The position numbers were made by a program, and so were the translations under genes. From positions 1 to 64,000 of the forward strand of contig JAFKAC010000084.1 in NCBI GenBank assembly GCA_025766275.1: a stretch of DNA of 64,000 bases. The letters are read 5' to 3'. The notes below the pieces were generated by a model. That model made no database searches, was not told the origin of the DNA, and worked only from the letters and a program-made list of their open reading frames with translations. Of the stretch, positions 20,988-33,402 are shown piece by piece (within the stretch, counting starts at the first letter, position 1; each line of letters starts with the position of its first letter). The DNA is from Lactarius indigo. Taxonomy: Eukaryota; Basidiomycota; Agaricomycetes; Russulales; Russulaceae.

Positions 20988-23900
20988 GAGCTGACAGGGA
21001 GGCCAATTCAATGTATAGTGTTCGCGATAGTGCTATGACAATCAAAGTCCTCGTTCGCCTTTACTACAAAGAAGCTCGCATAAATGTGCTGCTGGACAGT
21101 GGTGCAACAGACAACCTAATCGACCGAAACCTAATCCAAAAACTTGGGCTAGGAACCACTCCTTTGAAACCACCCAGATTGGTCCGAAATGTAGATGGAT
21201 CGCTAAACAAAGATGGCACCATGACGGAAACATGCCAGTTATGGATAAAAAGAGGAGAAGAAGAAACTCCTTTCCAGTTCTTCGTAACCAGCCTAGGAGA
21301 AGATAGAATGATCTTTGGATACCCCTGGTTTGAACGCGAAAACCCAGACATAGACTGGAAGAAACAAGAGCTGAAAGGAGAAGCAGTCACCATCCTGACA
21401 GGAGGGTACCGCTTCCGAAGAAAGCGACACCAAGAAGCAAAAGCGGCAGCAACCAAAACAACCTTTGACCCAGTAAAAGAAACCGCAATCCCAGAAGAAT
21501 ACCAGCGCCACAACAAGGTATTCTCAGACGAAGAAGCACAGCGCTTTCCCCCAGAAAGAGAAGAAGACCATCCCATCACACTGCGACCAGATGCACCCAA
21601 CAAGATCAATTGCAAAATCTACCCCTTGACTCCAGAAGAAGACAAGGAGTTAAAAGCATATCTTGACGAAAACATAGCAAAAGGATACATCTACAAAGGA
21701 AGCTCCCCCTATGCTTCCTCCTTCTTCTTCAGAAAGAAAACAGATGGAGGGTTGTGCCCTATCCTGGACTACAGACCTCTAAATACTTGGACAATAAAAG
21801 ACACTTATCCACTACCCCTCATCTCCGACATCTTGACCAACTTAAATGGGAAAACACTGTTCTCAAAGTTTGATATCAGATGTGGGTACCATAACATTCA
21901 CATAAAAGAGGAAGACCAGTGGAAGGCAGCCTTCAAAACACCAAGGGCACTGTTCATCCCTCGAGTCATGACCTTCGGCCTCACAAACGCACCAGCCACC
22001 TTTGCAAGAACCATGAGCAGAATACTCCGACCACTCATGGACAAATACCCCAGAGAACTATTTGTGTACATGGACGATGTCCTGATAGCCACAGAAGAAG
22101 ATACAGAGCGCCACAGACAAATTGTGCACGAGTTCTTGGAAATCTGTGAAAAGGAATCTTATTTCCTCAAAGCGTCGAAATGCGTGTTCGAACAAAGAAA
22201 GATCCACTACCTAGGCATTGTCATCGATGGGTCTCAGATTAAGATCGACCCAAAGAAGGTAGAAGGACTAAAGGACTGGCCAAGAGACATCAAGTCAGTC
22301 AAACAAGCAAGAAGCGTGTTGGGAACACTAAGTTATCAGCGACCCTTCATCCCCAACTTCGCTCACTTAGCAAGACCTATCACGGACACAATAAAGACAT
22401 CAGAAGGACCTTTCAGATGGACAAAAGAAGCAGCAGAAGCCCTAGAAACTCTCATCATGCTTGTGTGCAAAGACCCCATCTTATGTCAACCAGATATGGA
22501 CAAACCTTTCGAACTAGAAGTAGATGCCTCCGCTTTTGCCACAGGGGCAATCTTAACACAAAGAGACAGCCGAAACAAGCCACAAGCTGTGGGATACTTC
22601 TCCAAATCATTTTCAGAAGCGGAGTGCAACTATGACATCCATAACAGGGAACTCCTGGCAGTAATTAGAGGACTAGAACACTGGAGACACCTTCTTTTAG
22701 GGTCACCCCACGAAATCACAGTGTTTACAGACCACAAAAACCTAGAATATTACCGCCACCCTCGACAAATCAATAGAAGAGTGGCACGTTACATCCCCAG
22801 ACTTGCAGACTATCACATCAAACTTCACCACAAACCCAGACCCCAAAACCATGCAGATGCTCTGTCAAGACACCCTGACCATGACACCGGAGCAGGAGAT
22901 AACACTGATGTAGTGGTCCTGACCCCAACTATCTTTGCAAACTCCACTCTCTCCATAAGGATAGATGACCGGGTCATGGCACACCAATTAGACCACCAAG
23001 ACACTCTGGACAAGTGGGCTGCCCCCTTCCACCTAGTAAAACAAGGCAAACACTGGTGGAAAGGCGACAAACTGGTGGTTGTGGACAACACACCGCTAAA
23101 GAGGGGGGTAATTTCCCTGTTTCACAATACAAAAACAGCTGGACACCCCGGAATAACAAAGACCTCATGGTTAGTGTCACAAGACTTTTGGTGGCCAAAC
23201 ATGAAAGACGACATATCTGCATATGTAAAGGGCTGTGCCACATGCCAATCAAACAAGAACTTCCCTGGGAACCCGAAACCACCAATATTCCCCATCAAGA
23301 CTAACCCAGAAGCGCTCCCTTTTGAAACCATCGCTCTAGACTTCATCACAAAACTACCCCAATCAGAAGACAATGACACAATTCTCACCATCACGGACCA
23401 TGACTGTTCCAAAGCAGCCTTCTTTATCCCATGCAGCGAAACAATAGATGCAGAGGGAGTGGCAAAACTCTATGCCAAAACTGTCCTGCCACACTACGGA
23501 CTACCAAGAAGGGTCATCTCCAACAGAGACCCCAGATTCACAGCAAAGTTCATCAAGGAACTATGCAGAGTGCTCGACATAGAACAAAACATCAGCACAG
23601 CATACCACCCACAAACAGATGGACAATTAGAGCGAACAAACCAGTGGCTAGAACAATACCTCCGAATGTTCATAAACCACCAACAAGACAATTGGACAGA
23701 GCTACTACCACTGGCACAGTACACCCACAACTCCTGGCCAAGCGCAACCACTAAAAAGGCACCCTACGAATTAATTCTTGGATACATCCCAAGAGTACAC
23801 CAACCAGAAAGAACGACCATGGTGCCAGGAACACAAGAAAGATTAGAGCGAATCCAGGAAGCCAGAAGGACCGCCCAAGCAGCAATTACCCATGCACAGT

Positions 23901-24856
23901 CACTCTACAAAGGATCCTCTCGCTTTGAACAACACACAGAAGGAGATAATGTGTGGCTGGATGCCAGGAACTTGAAAACAACGCACCCTAGTTTCAAGTT
24001 AGCCCCAAAAAGATATGGACCCTTCAGGGTCACAAAGAAGATCTCCGCCACCACATATGCCTTGAAACTTCCCCATCAATGGCGGATCCACCCAGTATTC
24101 CATGCGTCCCTCCTGATGCCATACAAAGAAACCTCCATACATGGAAAGAACTTTACGGAACCACCCCCAGATCTAGTAGATGGAGAACAGGAGTGGGAAG
24201 TCGAGAAAATACTAGAAACAAGATGCCACAGGAACCAGTTACAGTTCCTAATCAAGTGGAAAGGATACTCCGATGCACACAATAGCTGGGAACCAGAAAA
24301 GAACCTCAACGCCCCAGAACTTATTCAGGAACACTTTGAAAGCAACCCCAGAAGCGAAGGAGCAAAGCAATGGTTAAAACGAAAGGAAGTAACAGTACGA
24401 ACAGCAACCACCTTCCCCACTAGCTTCCTCACCATGCCCTCTTGCTCCTCCTCTGTAGAACGCCTTGTTGCTCGCGCCATGGAAAGAGGCTCCTTTGATG
24501 AAACACCCTCTGTCACACCCTCCTCTGGCTATTCTCCCTTCCCAGCACGACCCCCTTCCTTGCCTTCACTCATCCAGGAACCACAGCCCATCAATCCCAC
24601 CATGCCCAGCGTCATAGAAACAGAAGGAGGAGGAATAGCCCTTCGCGTTCCCCTTCCTGGACACACAGCTCCCCCTACTCCTGAAATACACCAACCTACC
24701 ACCTCCCCCCCTGATCCTAGAGTGACCATGGCTCGCCTCAGCGAAATAGCCAACGACCCAGTCATGGACGCACTCCCCATTGACTATGAAAGGATGCACA
24801 TCACTGCTGAAGAAGATGACGACCCTGGCTACCCTTTCTTTTTGAATGACCCCTGG
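20969..24856 (+). CDS. B Pol part 1: protease to chromodomain
   Basis: Open frame with protease LLDSGATDNLID, RT (SKFDIRCGYHN; VYMDDVLIA), RNase H (VDASAFATGAIL), the integrase zinc region (HPGITKTSWL ... CATCQSNK), the DDE domain, the GPY/F module (KRYGPFRVTKKIS) and the chromodomain (WEVEKILETRC ... FLIKWKGYSDAHNSWEP, about 24193-24312). The DDE motif reads ALDFITK, then ISNRDPRF: the second catalytic Asp is Asn at 23522-23524. The cage positions of the chromodomain are aromatic (W, W, Y). Interrupted by C at 24857; continues at 32474. Confidence 0.9.
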
Positions 24857-25307
24857 TGTAACGCCGTCACAGCGTTTAGCTTGACTTAAGCTCGGATGAA
24901 GGTGACTATTACTCAGCTGGTCACGCTCGAGGCGTATGGCACGAAGGCAACTTCTTAGATGTTCGCAGACACTAAGGCACAATGATACTTCTGATGAGGG
25001 ACGAAAGATGAGAACGGAGGAACAAGACAAGTGATGATTGAAGAAGACCAAGATGGCGTATCTTGGTCTTTCGCAACTACCTTAAATACACTGAGAGCAG
25101 GCTTTCAAGCGCTGCTATGGGTCATCGTATCGTAGCATCCGACGTATCGCGTAAGTACCGCAATCCTAGTACTACTACTACCTGTACTAGGGTCGAGTCA
25201 TCCCTCAACACCTATCCCCTATCGTAAACTCCAAGTCTGTGACTAATATACCTTACAGCCGTAGTCACAACCGGTACAGTAAGGGTTCAATACGCGAAAC
25301 CGTAACA
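24857..25307 (-). repeat. C 3' LTR (451 bp)
   Basis: Plus-strand ends TGTAACGCCG..ACCGTAACA. The polypurine tract complement TCACCCCCTTTTCAG follows at 25308-25322. The U5 stem-loop reads AGCTTGACTTAAGCT. Confidence 0.95.
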
Positions 25308-25337
25308 TCACCCCCTTTTCAGCATGAGACTCCAGAC

Positions 25338-28300
25338 TCACCGGAAATCTCGCGCCGTCCACGTAGACTGCTCATCGCTAATTCTCTCAAAAACGTTAGC
25401 CCTTTCCAACCGATAGATGCAGTCTCGCTTATCGTCCCTCGCCGACAGCCACATGGCCTGGAGTTGACGGATACGGGCCGCGAGCCGCTCTTCCTCATAC
25501 GCAGCCGCTCGGTAACGTGTCACTTCCGCAGTCAGGGACTCATCCCCGATGCGGTTCAGTGCGCGGTCCGTGATCTTGTCGGAAGCGAGGATGACCAAGT
25601 CCTCGTGGGCGATGAAGGCGCGTCCCGCAGCCGATAGCATCGGGTGAGCGTAGAGGGGTTTGCCGTAGAGATGGGGAGAGCCGGGGATAAGTCCCAGCAC
25701 GAATGGATTCGCACCTCCGACAATCTGGATATGGCTAGCGTTCCTCTCTACGCCATCTGGTCCGGTGATGGGGAAGTGAATGTAATGGGGCTGTCGATTC
25801 GCCCTGAACCCCTCAGGCGCAAGGACCTGCGCGGGGTCGTCGTCGTGCGTAATGGGGGTGTGAAGTGCGACGCCGGGCAGTCGCACACGTCCTCGAGACA
25901 TGGCGGTTCCGTCGGTATGGACGAGCCATGGGGTGATTCAGGGATTAGTAGGGTGGCTGTGCGTTCGAAGGAGGGGGTGTCTGACCGGGTAGTAATCCTC
26001 GTCGTCAGCGTGAGCCTCGTCGTTAGGGAGCGCTGCCTGCGCTGCCGCAACTCGCTCAATCTCTTCTGCGCTAAGCGCAGCTGTTCGTCGGCCCACTCCT
26101 TCGCCACTCTCCGCCAGTCCTCCGCTGCTTCTAACTCCTGTTGGGTCTTCGAGGGGACGGTCGGCGGGGAGAATTCCCCTCGTGCCGATGAGGTCGTCAC
26201 CTGGGGGGATGACGGCAATCGGCTCGCGATTGCCGTTGTCGTCTCGGAAGATGTGAGGGACGGCATGCTGCTGCTCGTCGTCGGGCTGGCGAGTCGGGTC
26301 GGGGAACCTCTGTAGGACATTAGCCCACTCTTGAGCGGTGATATGCCCCGCTCGCATGTTTGCAGGTGTGTACGGAGTGAGCTGGACCGGTTGAACCACG
26401 GTTTCTTGGTCGTCTTCGATGAGGTTGGCGGCGTCTTGTGCGACTTGGTCGAGGAGGATCGCCGTGGTGACATGTCTAAGGGGGGAAGTAGGCATAGAGG
26501 TCTGAGAGGATCGGATGTAGGAGTGGTACTCTCCCCATTCGCCCTCAGGCTGGCTTTTAAGGCGTCTTGCGGCTGTCCGACCCTCTTGATACTCCCTTAT
26601 CGCGTCTGGGGCGAATACGTCATCCTTATCGACCCACTGGTTCTCCGAGTCGGGATAACCCTTCCATTTAACGAGATATTGCAGCTTCCTCTTCCTGCCG
26701 AAATGCCGAGAGTCCACAATGGCCTCGACTTCATACTCCTCCTCGCCTTCCACAAGGTCCGGTGGTGGATGTGGGAAGTTCTCGCCGTGAATGGTCGTGC
26801 TTTTGTACGGCGTGAGAAGGTCTATGTGAAACACCGGGTGGATGCTCCACTGCGTGGGAAGTTCGAGGCGGTAATTATAAGGGGACATCACCTGAACCAC
26901 CTTGAACGGTCCGTGGCATCGCGCCGCCAGTTTTGCCGTAGGCTGATTGGTTCGTAAGTGTCTTCCTTCCAGCCACACTTGATCGCCAATTTGATAGCGT
27001 GGGGTGTCCTTGTGTCGAATCCAGCTATTTTGGGCCTTTTTGATAAGGTCCTGGGCGAGCTGTCGTGCTTCCTTCAGTTGTGTCAGTCTGGTGATCGCAT
27101 TCGGAATTGGGGATGGCTTATCGGTCCAATCAGCTGTTGGGTTGTACCCCATCAGGAGCATGAATGGTGATTGTTTCGTGTGTTCGTGGGGCCAGTTATT
27201 GTGCGCGAATTCTGCTATGGGAAGATATTCCGCCCAGTTATCTTGACGCTCGTTGGCCCAGAATCGCAGATATTGCTCGAGCCACTGATTGGTTCGTTCG
27301 GATTGCCCATCTGTGCGTGGATGATAGGCCGTGGAGATGTTCTGTTGGATGCCTAGTATACAGCATACTTCTCGTGTGAATTTGGAGGTGAATCGGGGGT
27401 CACGGTCACTGATGATTTTACGCGGTAGTCCGAACCGTCTGAATACATGATTCACGTACAAGATGGCGGTCCCCTCGGCCGTGATCTCCTCGTTGCATGG
27501 GATGAATACGGATGCCTTGCTACAATCGTGGTCGGTAACTGTTAGGATGCTATCGTATGACTGGGAGGTTGGTAATTTGGTGATAAAGTCCAGGGCGATG
27601 GTGTGGAACGGAGGAGCGTCCGTGATAGCGGTAATTGGATATAGTGGGGCACGAGTTGGTCTGGTGTTAACTTTGTTCTGCTGGCAGTCAGCACATCCCG
27701 TGACGTATTCGTACACATCTCGGCGAATACTCGGCCACCAGTGATGTCGCTCTACTATCCGTTGGGTTCTACTGATGCCCGGATGTCCATGGATAGGGAG
27801 GTCGTGGTGGTCATGTATTATTGTCCTGTAGGTGGACGTAGGCCCCGTGACTACCAGTCGTCCGTCCTTGTACCATTCTCCCTCAATTTTCTTTAGCTGA
27901 TGGGCGTCGACCCATCCCTGAACGATCTTCGGATCTTGCCTTCGCCTCGGTGTTTGCAACATTGGATGTATTTCCAAAGCGCGCGCGGTGTTAGTGGCTC
28001 GTATGAACACTTCGGGGGGTAGGACCACTACACCTTGGTTATCCTCTTCCCCCTGGTCGTAGTCTGGTCGTCTGGATAAGGCATCTGCTCTGCCATTATT
28101 CTTTCCTTTGATATGATGGATTTCGAAATTGTATTCCATCAGTTCTAATACTTCCCTGGCGACCCTTCGACTGATCTTTTGCGGGGTCTTCCAGTATTGA
28201 AGATTGAGATGGTCGGAAAATATTTTGATTTTGTGTGGGGATCCTGCGAGTAAGGGTCTCCAGTGTCGGAGGGCCTTGACGATGGCCAGGAGCTCCAGGT

Positions 28301-30077
28301 CGTAAATGTCATAGTTGCGTTCCGCTTCATTTAACGTGGCTGAGTAATACCCTATCGGGTGCTTGCGACCGTCACCTTTCTTTTGTAGGAGTACCGCACC
28401 TACCGCGAATCCAGATGCATCGACCTCTAATTCAAACTGGTCCTGTAGATTGGGGTGTGCCAGTACCGGTTCTTCTGTGACGAGATGTTTGAGGGTTTTG
28501 AACGCGCGATCTTCGTCCTCTGTCCATTTCCATTCTGCGTCTTTCCGGGTAAGTCGGTTCAGTGGTCGCGCGTGGGTTGCGAAACCGCGGATGAAAAGGC
28601 GGTAAAAGTTGCAAAAGCCCAAAAAGGATCGTACGTCTCTGACCTTAGTTGGAGTTGGCCAGTCCTTGATACCGCGAACTTTTACCGGGTCCATACGTGT
28701 TACCCCCTTTTCAAGGATTACCCCCAGGTAATCCATCCGCGGCTGGTGGAACAGGCATTTCTCGAGCTTGAAGTAGAGGTCATGGTCCTGGGCGACGCGG
28801 AGAACGTCAGTCACCGCAGCAACATGGTCAGCTGACGTGGAGCCTTCCCGTGTGGCAATCCCGATATCGTCCATGTATACCCGGATGACCGTCCCTCGCG
28901 ATTCATGTTTCGCAATGGTGTCGCGATAGATGTGATTCATCATGGTTTGAAAGGTTGCCGGTGAGTTGGTGAGGCCGAAGAACATGACGGTTGGTTTGAA
29001 GAGGCCGAATTTGGTTTTGAAAGCCGCCTTCTCCTGATCTCCGTCGCGTATACGCACATTGTTGTACCCCCAGCGGATATCGAGCTTGGTATAAATATGA
29101 GCATTGCTGAGGTCGTAGATAAGATCCTGGATGAGGGGAAGCGGGTATTGGTTGCGTATGGTGTGTGAATTAATGACACGATAGTCCTGTACAGGGCGCA
29201 GCTTTCCGTCCTTCTTTTTGACAAAGAAAAATGATGAGGCGTACGGGGAGATGGACGGTCGCAGATATCCCTGCTTAAGCTTCTCGTCCAGGAACTCCTT
29301 GAGCTTCCCCTCTTCCTCTTGCGTTAGTGGGTATACTTTACAATCTATTGCAGACGGGGTTCCGGGTTTGAAGTCGATGGCATGATCCCAGGGTCGTGCT
29401 GGAGGAAACCGTTGGGACGCTTCTTCACTGAAGAGTTTTTCGAAGGCTGCGTATACTGCCGGCAGTTCTACAGGTTCCTCTTCTGCCTTTGCTCGGATGG
29501 CCAGCTCCGTGGACGTGGTTGTCCGCAGGTACGTATCTTCTTCGTCCATTTCTAGGACAATCGCCTCCTTTTCGTCATTGGTAAGCGCTGCTGCAATGAT
29601 GGTGTGACGATTCAGACTGTCCTGTGTACTGATCACGACTGGCATGATCTCCTCGTGCATTACGGCGTCTCGCCAATTGATAGTTGGTTCGTAAGTCGCC
29701 AACCAGGGATAGCCAAGGACAATTTCTTCACTTCCGAGGTCGGTGATGAGGAAACGCATGGTCCTATGATATCCTTTGGCGTATACGTCTAGGTCGGTAA
29801 AATGAGTGATGGACCCAGCTTTATTTTCCGTGTTGTCTATATTCCAGATTTTTCGTGGTTTAGGCAGGGGCTGGATTCCAATCCCTAACTTTTTGACGAA
29901 GGTTGGATGCATAAAGTTATCAGTCGCCCCTGAATCGACTAATGCTTTTATGTCGGCCATTCGGTAATTCGTGCGAATCGAGACTGGAATTCGAAGGGAG
30001 CGAAAGCGCGTCATGATTACAGAATTACAATTTAAAGCCCTCACCCAGGCCGATGGGTTCAGGCGTTCCGAAAACCC
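25338..30077 (-). pseudogene. C Pol polyprotein with one nonsense codon
   Basis: From the heptamer (plus-strand AAAACCC, 30071-30077) to the stop at 25338. All catalytic motifs are intact: DSGATDNF, KLDIRWGYNN, YMDDIGIA, VDASGFAVGAVL, ALDFITK, IISDRDPRF, TDGQSERTNQ. GPY/F module, chromodomain (EYEVEAIVDSRHFG ... YLVKWKGYPDSENQW) and long tail follow. TGA at 25938 replaces CGA, present in D (NPRITPW). The tail ends in a coiled coil (AYEEERLAARIRQLQAMWLS). Confidence 0.93.
25748..26473 (-). CDS. C overlapping tail ORF (241 aa, +1 frame of Pol)
   Basis: ATG at 26473 (GAC-ATG-TCA) to the stop at 25748. It is colinear and the same length as in D. Ser/Thr/Pro-rich N-terminus, charged helix EDWRRVAKEWADEQLRLAQK, and C-terminal motif LRLRGSGRIDSPITF. 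It remains open across the Pol TGA at 25938. Function unknown. Confidence 0.45.
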   Translation of the reverse strand: MSPRRSSSTKSHKTPPTSSKTTKKPWFNRSSSLRTHLQTCERGISPLKSGLMSYRGSPTRLASPTTSSSMPSLTSSETTTAIASRLPSSPQVTTSSARGEFSPPTVPSKTQQELEAAEDWRRVAKEWADEQLRLAQKRLSELRQRRQRSLTTRLTLTTRITTRSDTPSFERTATLLIPESPHGSSIPTEPPCLEDVCDCPASHFTPPLRTTTTPRRSLRLRGSGRIDSPITFTSPSPDQMA

Positions 30078-31998
30078 TCCTTCCCCCACAAGTCCTGCAG
30101 TATCAGGTCTTTTACGTCGTCGGGGGCATTGGCTACTCCGGTGAGCCATTCCTTGGCCCGTTCTTCGGTGGTTTTGTTCGTGGTGACAGCCTGTATCTGG
30201 GCTGGTGTTTCTTGTGTGTAATAATCGGTCTCTGTCATCCTGGCGTTGGATGGCCCCGGGTTCTGCGGTTGCCATTGCCGCGGCTGTCGAGGATGGGGGC
30301 AATTTCGTGAGAGGTGGCCTGGCGCGTTACAGTTGTAACACAGGACTGTCCTTAGGTCACGACGCATCCCCCCTCTGCCTCTTCCTCGTACACCCGGTCC
30401 TCCTCTTGGGGGAAACGGGGGCGAGTTGGTGTACGGTGGCTTTCCGTAATCGATCTCTTCTGATCCTGCCAACCTGGCCTTTGTTCGATCGGCGGATGTG
30501 TCCATTGCCCAAGGATTTGCGAGGTTCTGTGGGACGGTCCAGTTAGCGTTACCCGCCTTTTTGGGTTTGGTGTCCTTGTATTCATCCACTCTTGCTCGAA
30601 TGTGAATGTAATTCCGCTGCTGGCGGAGCGTCGCCCGTTTCCATTCGTCGAACGTTTCTGGTTCATCCAGATCGTAGGTCTTCTCGTACAACTTCTTCGG
30701 CAGTCCTTTTGTGAACAGGTCGATAGTTTGCGGGTCGTTGAGACGATAGCCTGCCTTTCTGGCCGCCTCTTCGAACTCATTGACGTATTTGTCGATGTCA
30801 CCGTCGATCATTTTGAGTCCTTTCCTTAGCAGGGCTTGAGCCTGTTCTCATTCGAGGGTATTGACGAACCTTTGGTTAAAGCCCTCTGCTACCGCATTCC
30901 ACAGATCCCTCGTATACTGGTCTATCCCTCGTTGTATTTGTCGGTTGAGCCATTTAAGGTACGAAAGTACCCATTCGCTGACGGTTACCCCTTTGATGTA
31001 TGAGAGGAATAGTAGGCACCGCCGGTAGTCGTTGCGCATGACGGAAGTGTCGAGGTTCATCCCCCAGTATACATGCCATTGTGTGAGGAATGAGTCTACC
31101 TTGGTGCGGTCTCCGTCAAAGATAGTGGGAGGTTCACCTGTAAGTTTCTCATGTCCATGCGCTCCTCCTCCTCCTCCTCCGCCGGCGGGTGGATGTCCTT
31201 CTCCGTCACCTCCTCCTCCTCCTCCTGGGGGTCCTCCGTGAGGGAGGTCGGGTGGATCCCCTCCTCCCGGTCGTCGAGGGAAGTCTCCTCCTGGGGGGCC
31301 ACCCCACCCCGGTGGGGGATCGAGTGATAGCCCTCGTCGCGGTCCTTCTCCCGACGGGGGGTCTCCCTGGTCTGGCCCGATAGCACGGAAAATTGCTGCG
31401 TCGTCTGCAGTCATTCTATGTCCCATCTTGGGGTTGATGGGCATGAGGTTTTGCTGAGATTCCCGCCTAATCGCGTCTGCCGCTTCTCGTGCTGCTTGTT
31501 CTCTGACAGCCATGATTTCTTCTGCTGTCATTGTCGTTGTTGCCATTTCTGCTGCGGGCGAGTGTACGTGGATTACTTCTGGTTGTTCTGAGATGTGAAG
31601 GGACTCAGCTCGCTGGATTGTGTATTGTTCGATAGGCCCAATGCTTGCTGGACGATTCTCCTCGCTTTGTTCTTCTTCTTCGGTTTCTTCGCTTACCGCG
31701 TCTCCGGTCGAATGTTCTCGTAGTTGGCCGTCAATTGGCCCCCAGTCTGCGCGTGAATTAAGTTCTCGTGCGTCGATGTCGCACCAATATTGCCGTCCTG
31801 CTGGTCTAATGACGTCCCAGCGGTGGTTGGTCGGAACCTCGTAGGTCCGTTAAATTCAACAAAGTACCCGGTTTCGTCTCCTCGATCTCTCCAACTGGCT
31901 GCTCCTAGGAATCGGGTTGGTACGTTGCGGTCTCCCCTTCTTTCTAGATAGTAGGGACGGAAGTTCGTCCACTGGTCGCGGGTATTGATAGTCGCCAC
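30059..31998 (-). pseudogene. C Gag, deletion and nonsense
   Basis: Starts at GTG 31996-31998 (ACT-GTG-GCG) and reads as D Gag up to GPTRFRP. About 56 bp that encode VEFNFDHLCWVEIAWNPID in D are missing near 31834, shifting the frame. The correct frame then continues through MATTTMTAEE (31546), the Gly/Pro stretch and the capsid-like region to a TGA at 30848 (after FVNTLE, where D has Arg). It resumes to CCHC CYNCNAPGHLSRNC and the stop at 30059. Confidence 0.9.
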
Positions 31999-32004
31999 AG
32001 TGAA

Positions 32005-32015
32005 ATCTTGGTCTT
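32005..32015 (-). promoter_or_regulatory. C primer-binding site (self-complementary type)
   Basis: AAGACCAAGAT on the minus strand, next to the 5' LTR. It pairs with the LTR 11-mer at plus-strand 32205-32215. Confidence 0.7.
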
Positions 32016-32017
32016 AA

Positions 32018-32468
32018 TGTAACGCCGTCACAGCGTTTAGCTTGACTTAAGCTCGGATGAAGGCGACTATTACTCAGCTGGTCACGCTCGAGGCGTATGG
32101 CACGAAGGCAACTTCTTAGATGTTCGCAGACACTAAGGCACAATGATACTTCTGATGAGGGACGAAAGATGAGAACGGAGGAACAAGACAAGTGATGATT
32201 GAAGAAGACCAAGATGGCGTATCTTGGTCTTTCGCAACTACCTTAAATACACTGAGAGCAGGCTTTCAAGCGCTGCTATGGGTCATCGTATCGTAGCATC
32301 CGACGTATCGCATAAGTACCGCAATCCTAGTACTACTACTACCTGTACTAGGGTCGAGTCATCCCTCAACACCTATCCCCTATCGTAAACTCCGAGTCCG
32401 TGACTAATATACCTTACAGCCGTAGTCACAACCGGTACAGTAAGGGTTCAATACGCGAAACCGTAACA
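32018..32468 (-). repeat. C 5' LTR (451 bp)
   Basis: The same length as the 3' LTR, with ends TGTAACGCCG..CCGTAACA on the plus strand, followed by TSD CCTGG. Confidence 0.95.
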
Positions 32469-32473
32469 CCTGG

Positions 32474-32920
32474 AGCAGCCGCTATGTCCACTTCCTCATC
32501 CCTGATGACGCTGACCCAACCTCGTACATCCAAAAGGATGCTAAATGGATCAAGATCAGCGAGAACAAAGAAGATGTCATCGGCACCATGGGCAAGAACC
32601 TCCCTCACTATGGCCTCCCCCTCTTCCTCCTTCCCAGAGACGACGACCCCCACAATCCAGCTCCTCCCATCACCCCAGCTCAGATGCAGAACTTGGACGA
32701 AGTTTCCCCCACAGCCAGACAAGTCGATGAAGTCCTAGAAGACCTGAAAGATGACCGCCTTACAGCAGAAATCTCCAGGACTCACCGACTCTTGCAAAAC
32801 CAGAAGGCCCTCCGAAAGGAGATTGAAGGCCTGTACAAGACGATGGAGCCCCTCAAAAGGCACCTCCTCAACATGGACATGCAACTAACCAGCACCCAAA
32901 GGAGGCTGCAAGAGCACAAG
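32474..32920 (+). CDS. B Pol part 2: tail domain and coiled coil
   Basis: In frame with part 1 after removing C and one TSD. It reads SSRYVHFLIPDDADPTSYI, the region matching the small domain in other Pol tails (GLPLFLLP in place of YGKPLYAEP). A long charged helix follows (LTAEISRTHRLLQNQKALRK to STQRRLQEHK), predicted as coiled coil. Interrupted by D at 32921. Confidence 0.85.
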
Positions 32921-33372
32921 TGTAACGCCGTCACAGCGTTAGCTCGACTTGAGCTCGATGAAGGCGACTTTGGTGACTTAGCTAATCACGCCCTAAGGCG
33001 TATGGCACGAAGGCTTTGTCTAGATGTTCGAAGACACTAGTATATCTGCGGCCCTGCTACTGCTGCGGCAGAGGCGAGAGGAAGACGGAAGACAAGAAGT
33101 GATGATTGAAGAAGACCAAGATGGCTCATCCTGGTCTTCCGCAGCACCTTAAATACACAAAGAGCAGGCTTTCAAGCGCTGCTATGAGTCACTGTAATGT
33201 AGCGTCCAACGTATCGCGTAAGTACCGCAATCCTAATACTACTACCACTTGTACTAGGATCGAGTCATTCCCAAACTCCTAACTCCTGCGTAAACTCCGA
33301 GTCCGTGACTAATCTACCTTACCGCCGTAGCCACAACCGGTACAGTAAGGGTCCAATACGAGAATCGTAACA
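32921..33372 (-). repeat. D 3' LTR (452 bp)
   Basis: Plus-strand ends TGTAACGCCG..ATCGTAACA. The polypurine tract complement CCACCCCCTTCTCAG follows at 33373-33387. U5 stem-loop AGCTCGACTTGAGCT. Confidence 0.95.
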
Positions 33373-33402
33373 CCACCCCCTTCTCAGCGTGAGTCCCCAG
33401 AC

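Larger units (their letters stand above)
24857..32468 (-). mobile_element. Element C: Ty3/gypsy chromovirus inserted in B
   Basis: A minus-strand element with 451-bp LTRs and TSD CCTGG at 24852-24856 and 32469-32473. LTRs differ at about four sites by eye, all transitions. Gag has a deletion of about 56 bp with frameshift and a TGA; Pol has one TGA (25938). Closely related to D. Confidence 0.95.

Noticed and set aside
25644..26315. Long antisense ORFs over the Pol tail (223 aa here, also 33736-34380 and 6823-7362)
   Set aside because: They recur because the underlying bases are conserved and stop-poor on that strand. They have no consistent start or end and no recognisable motif.
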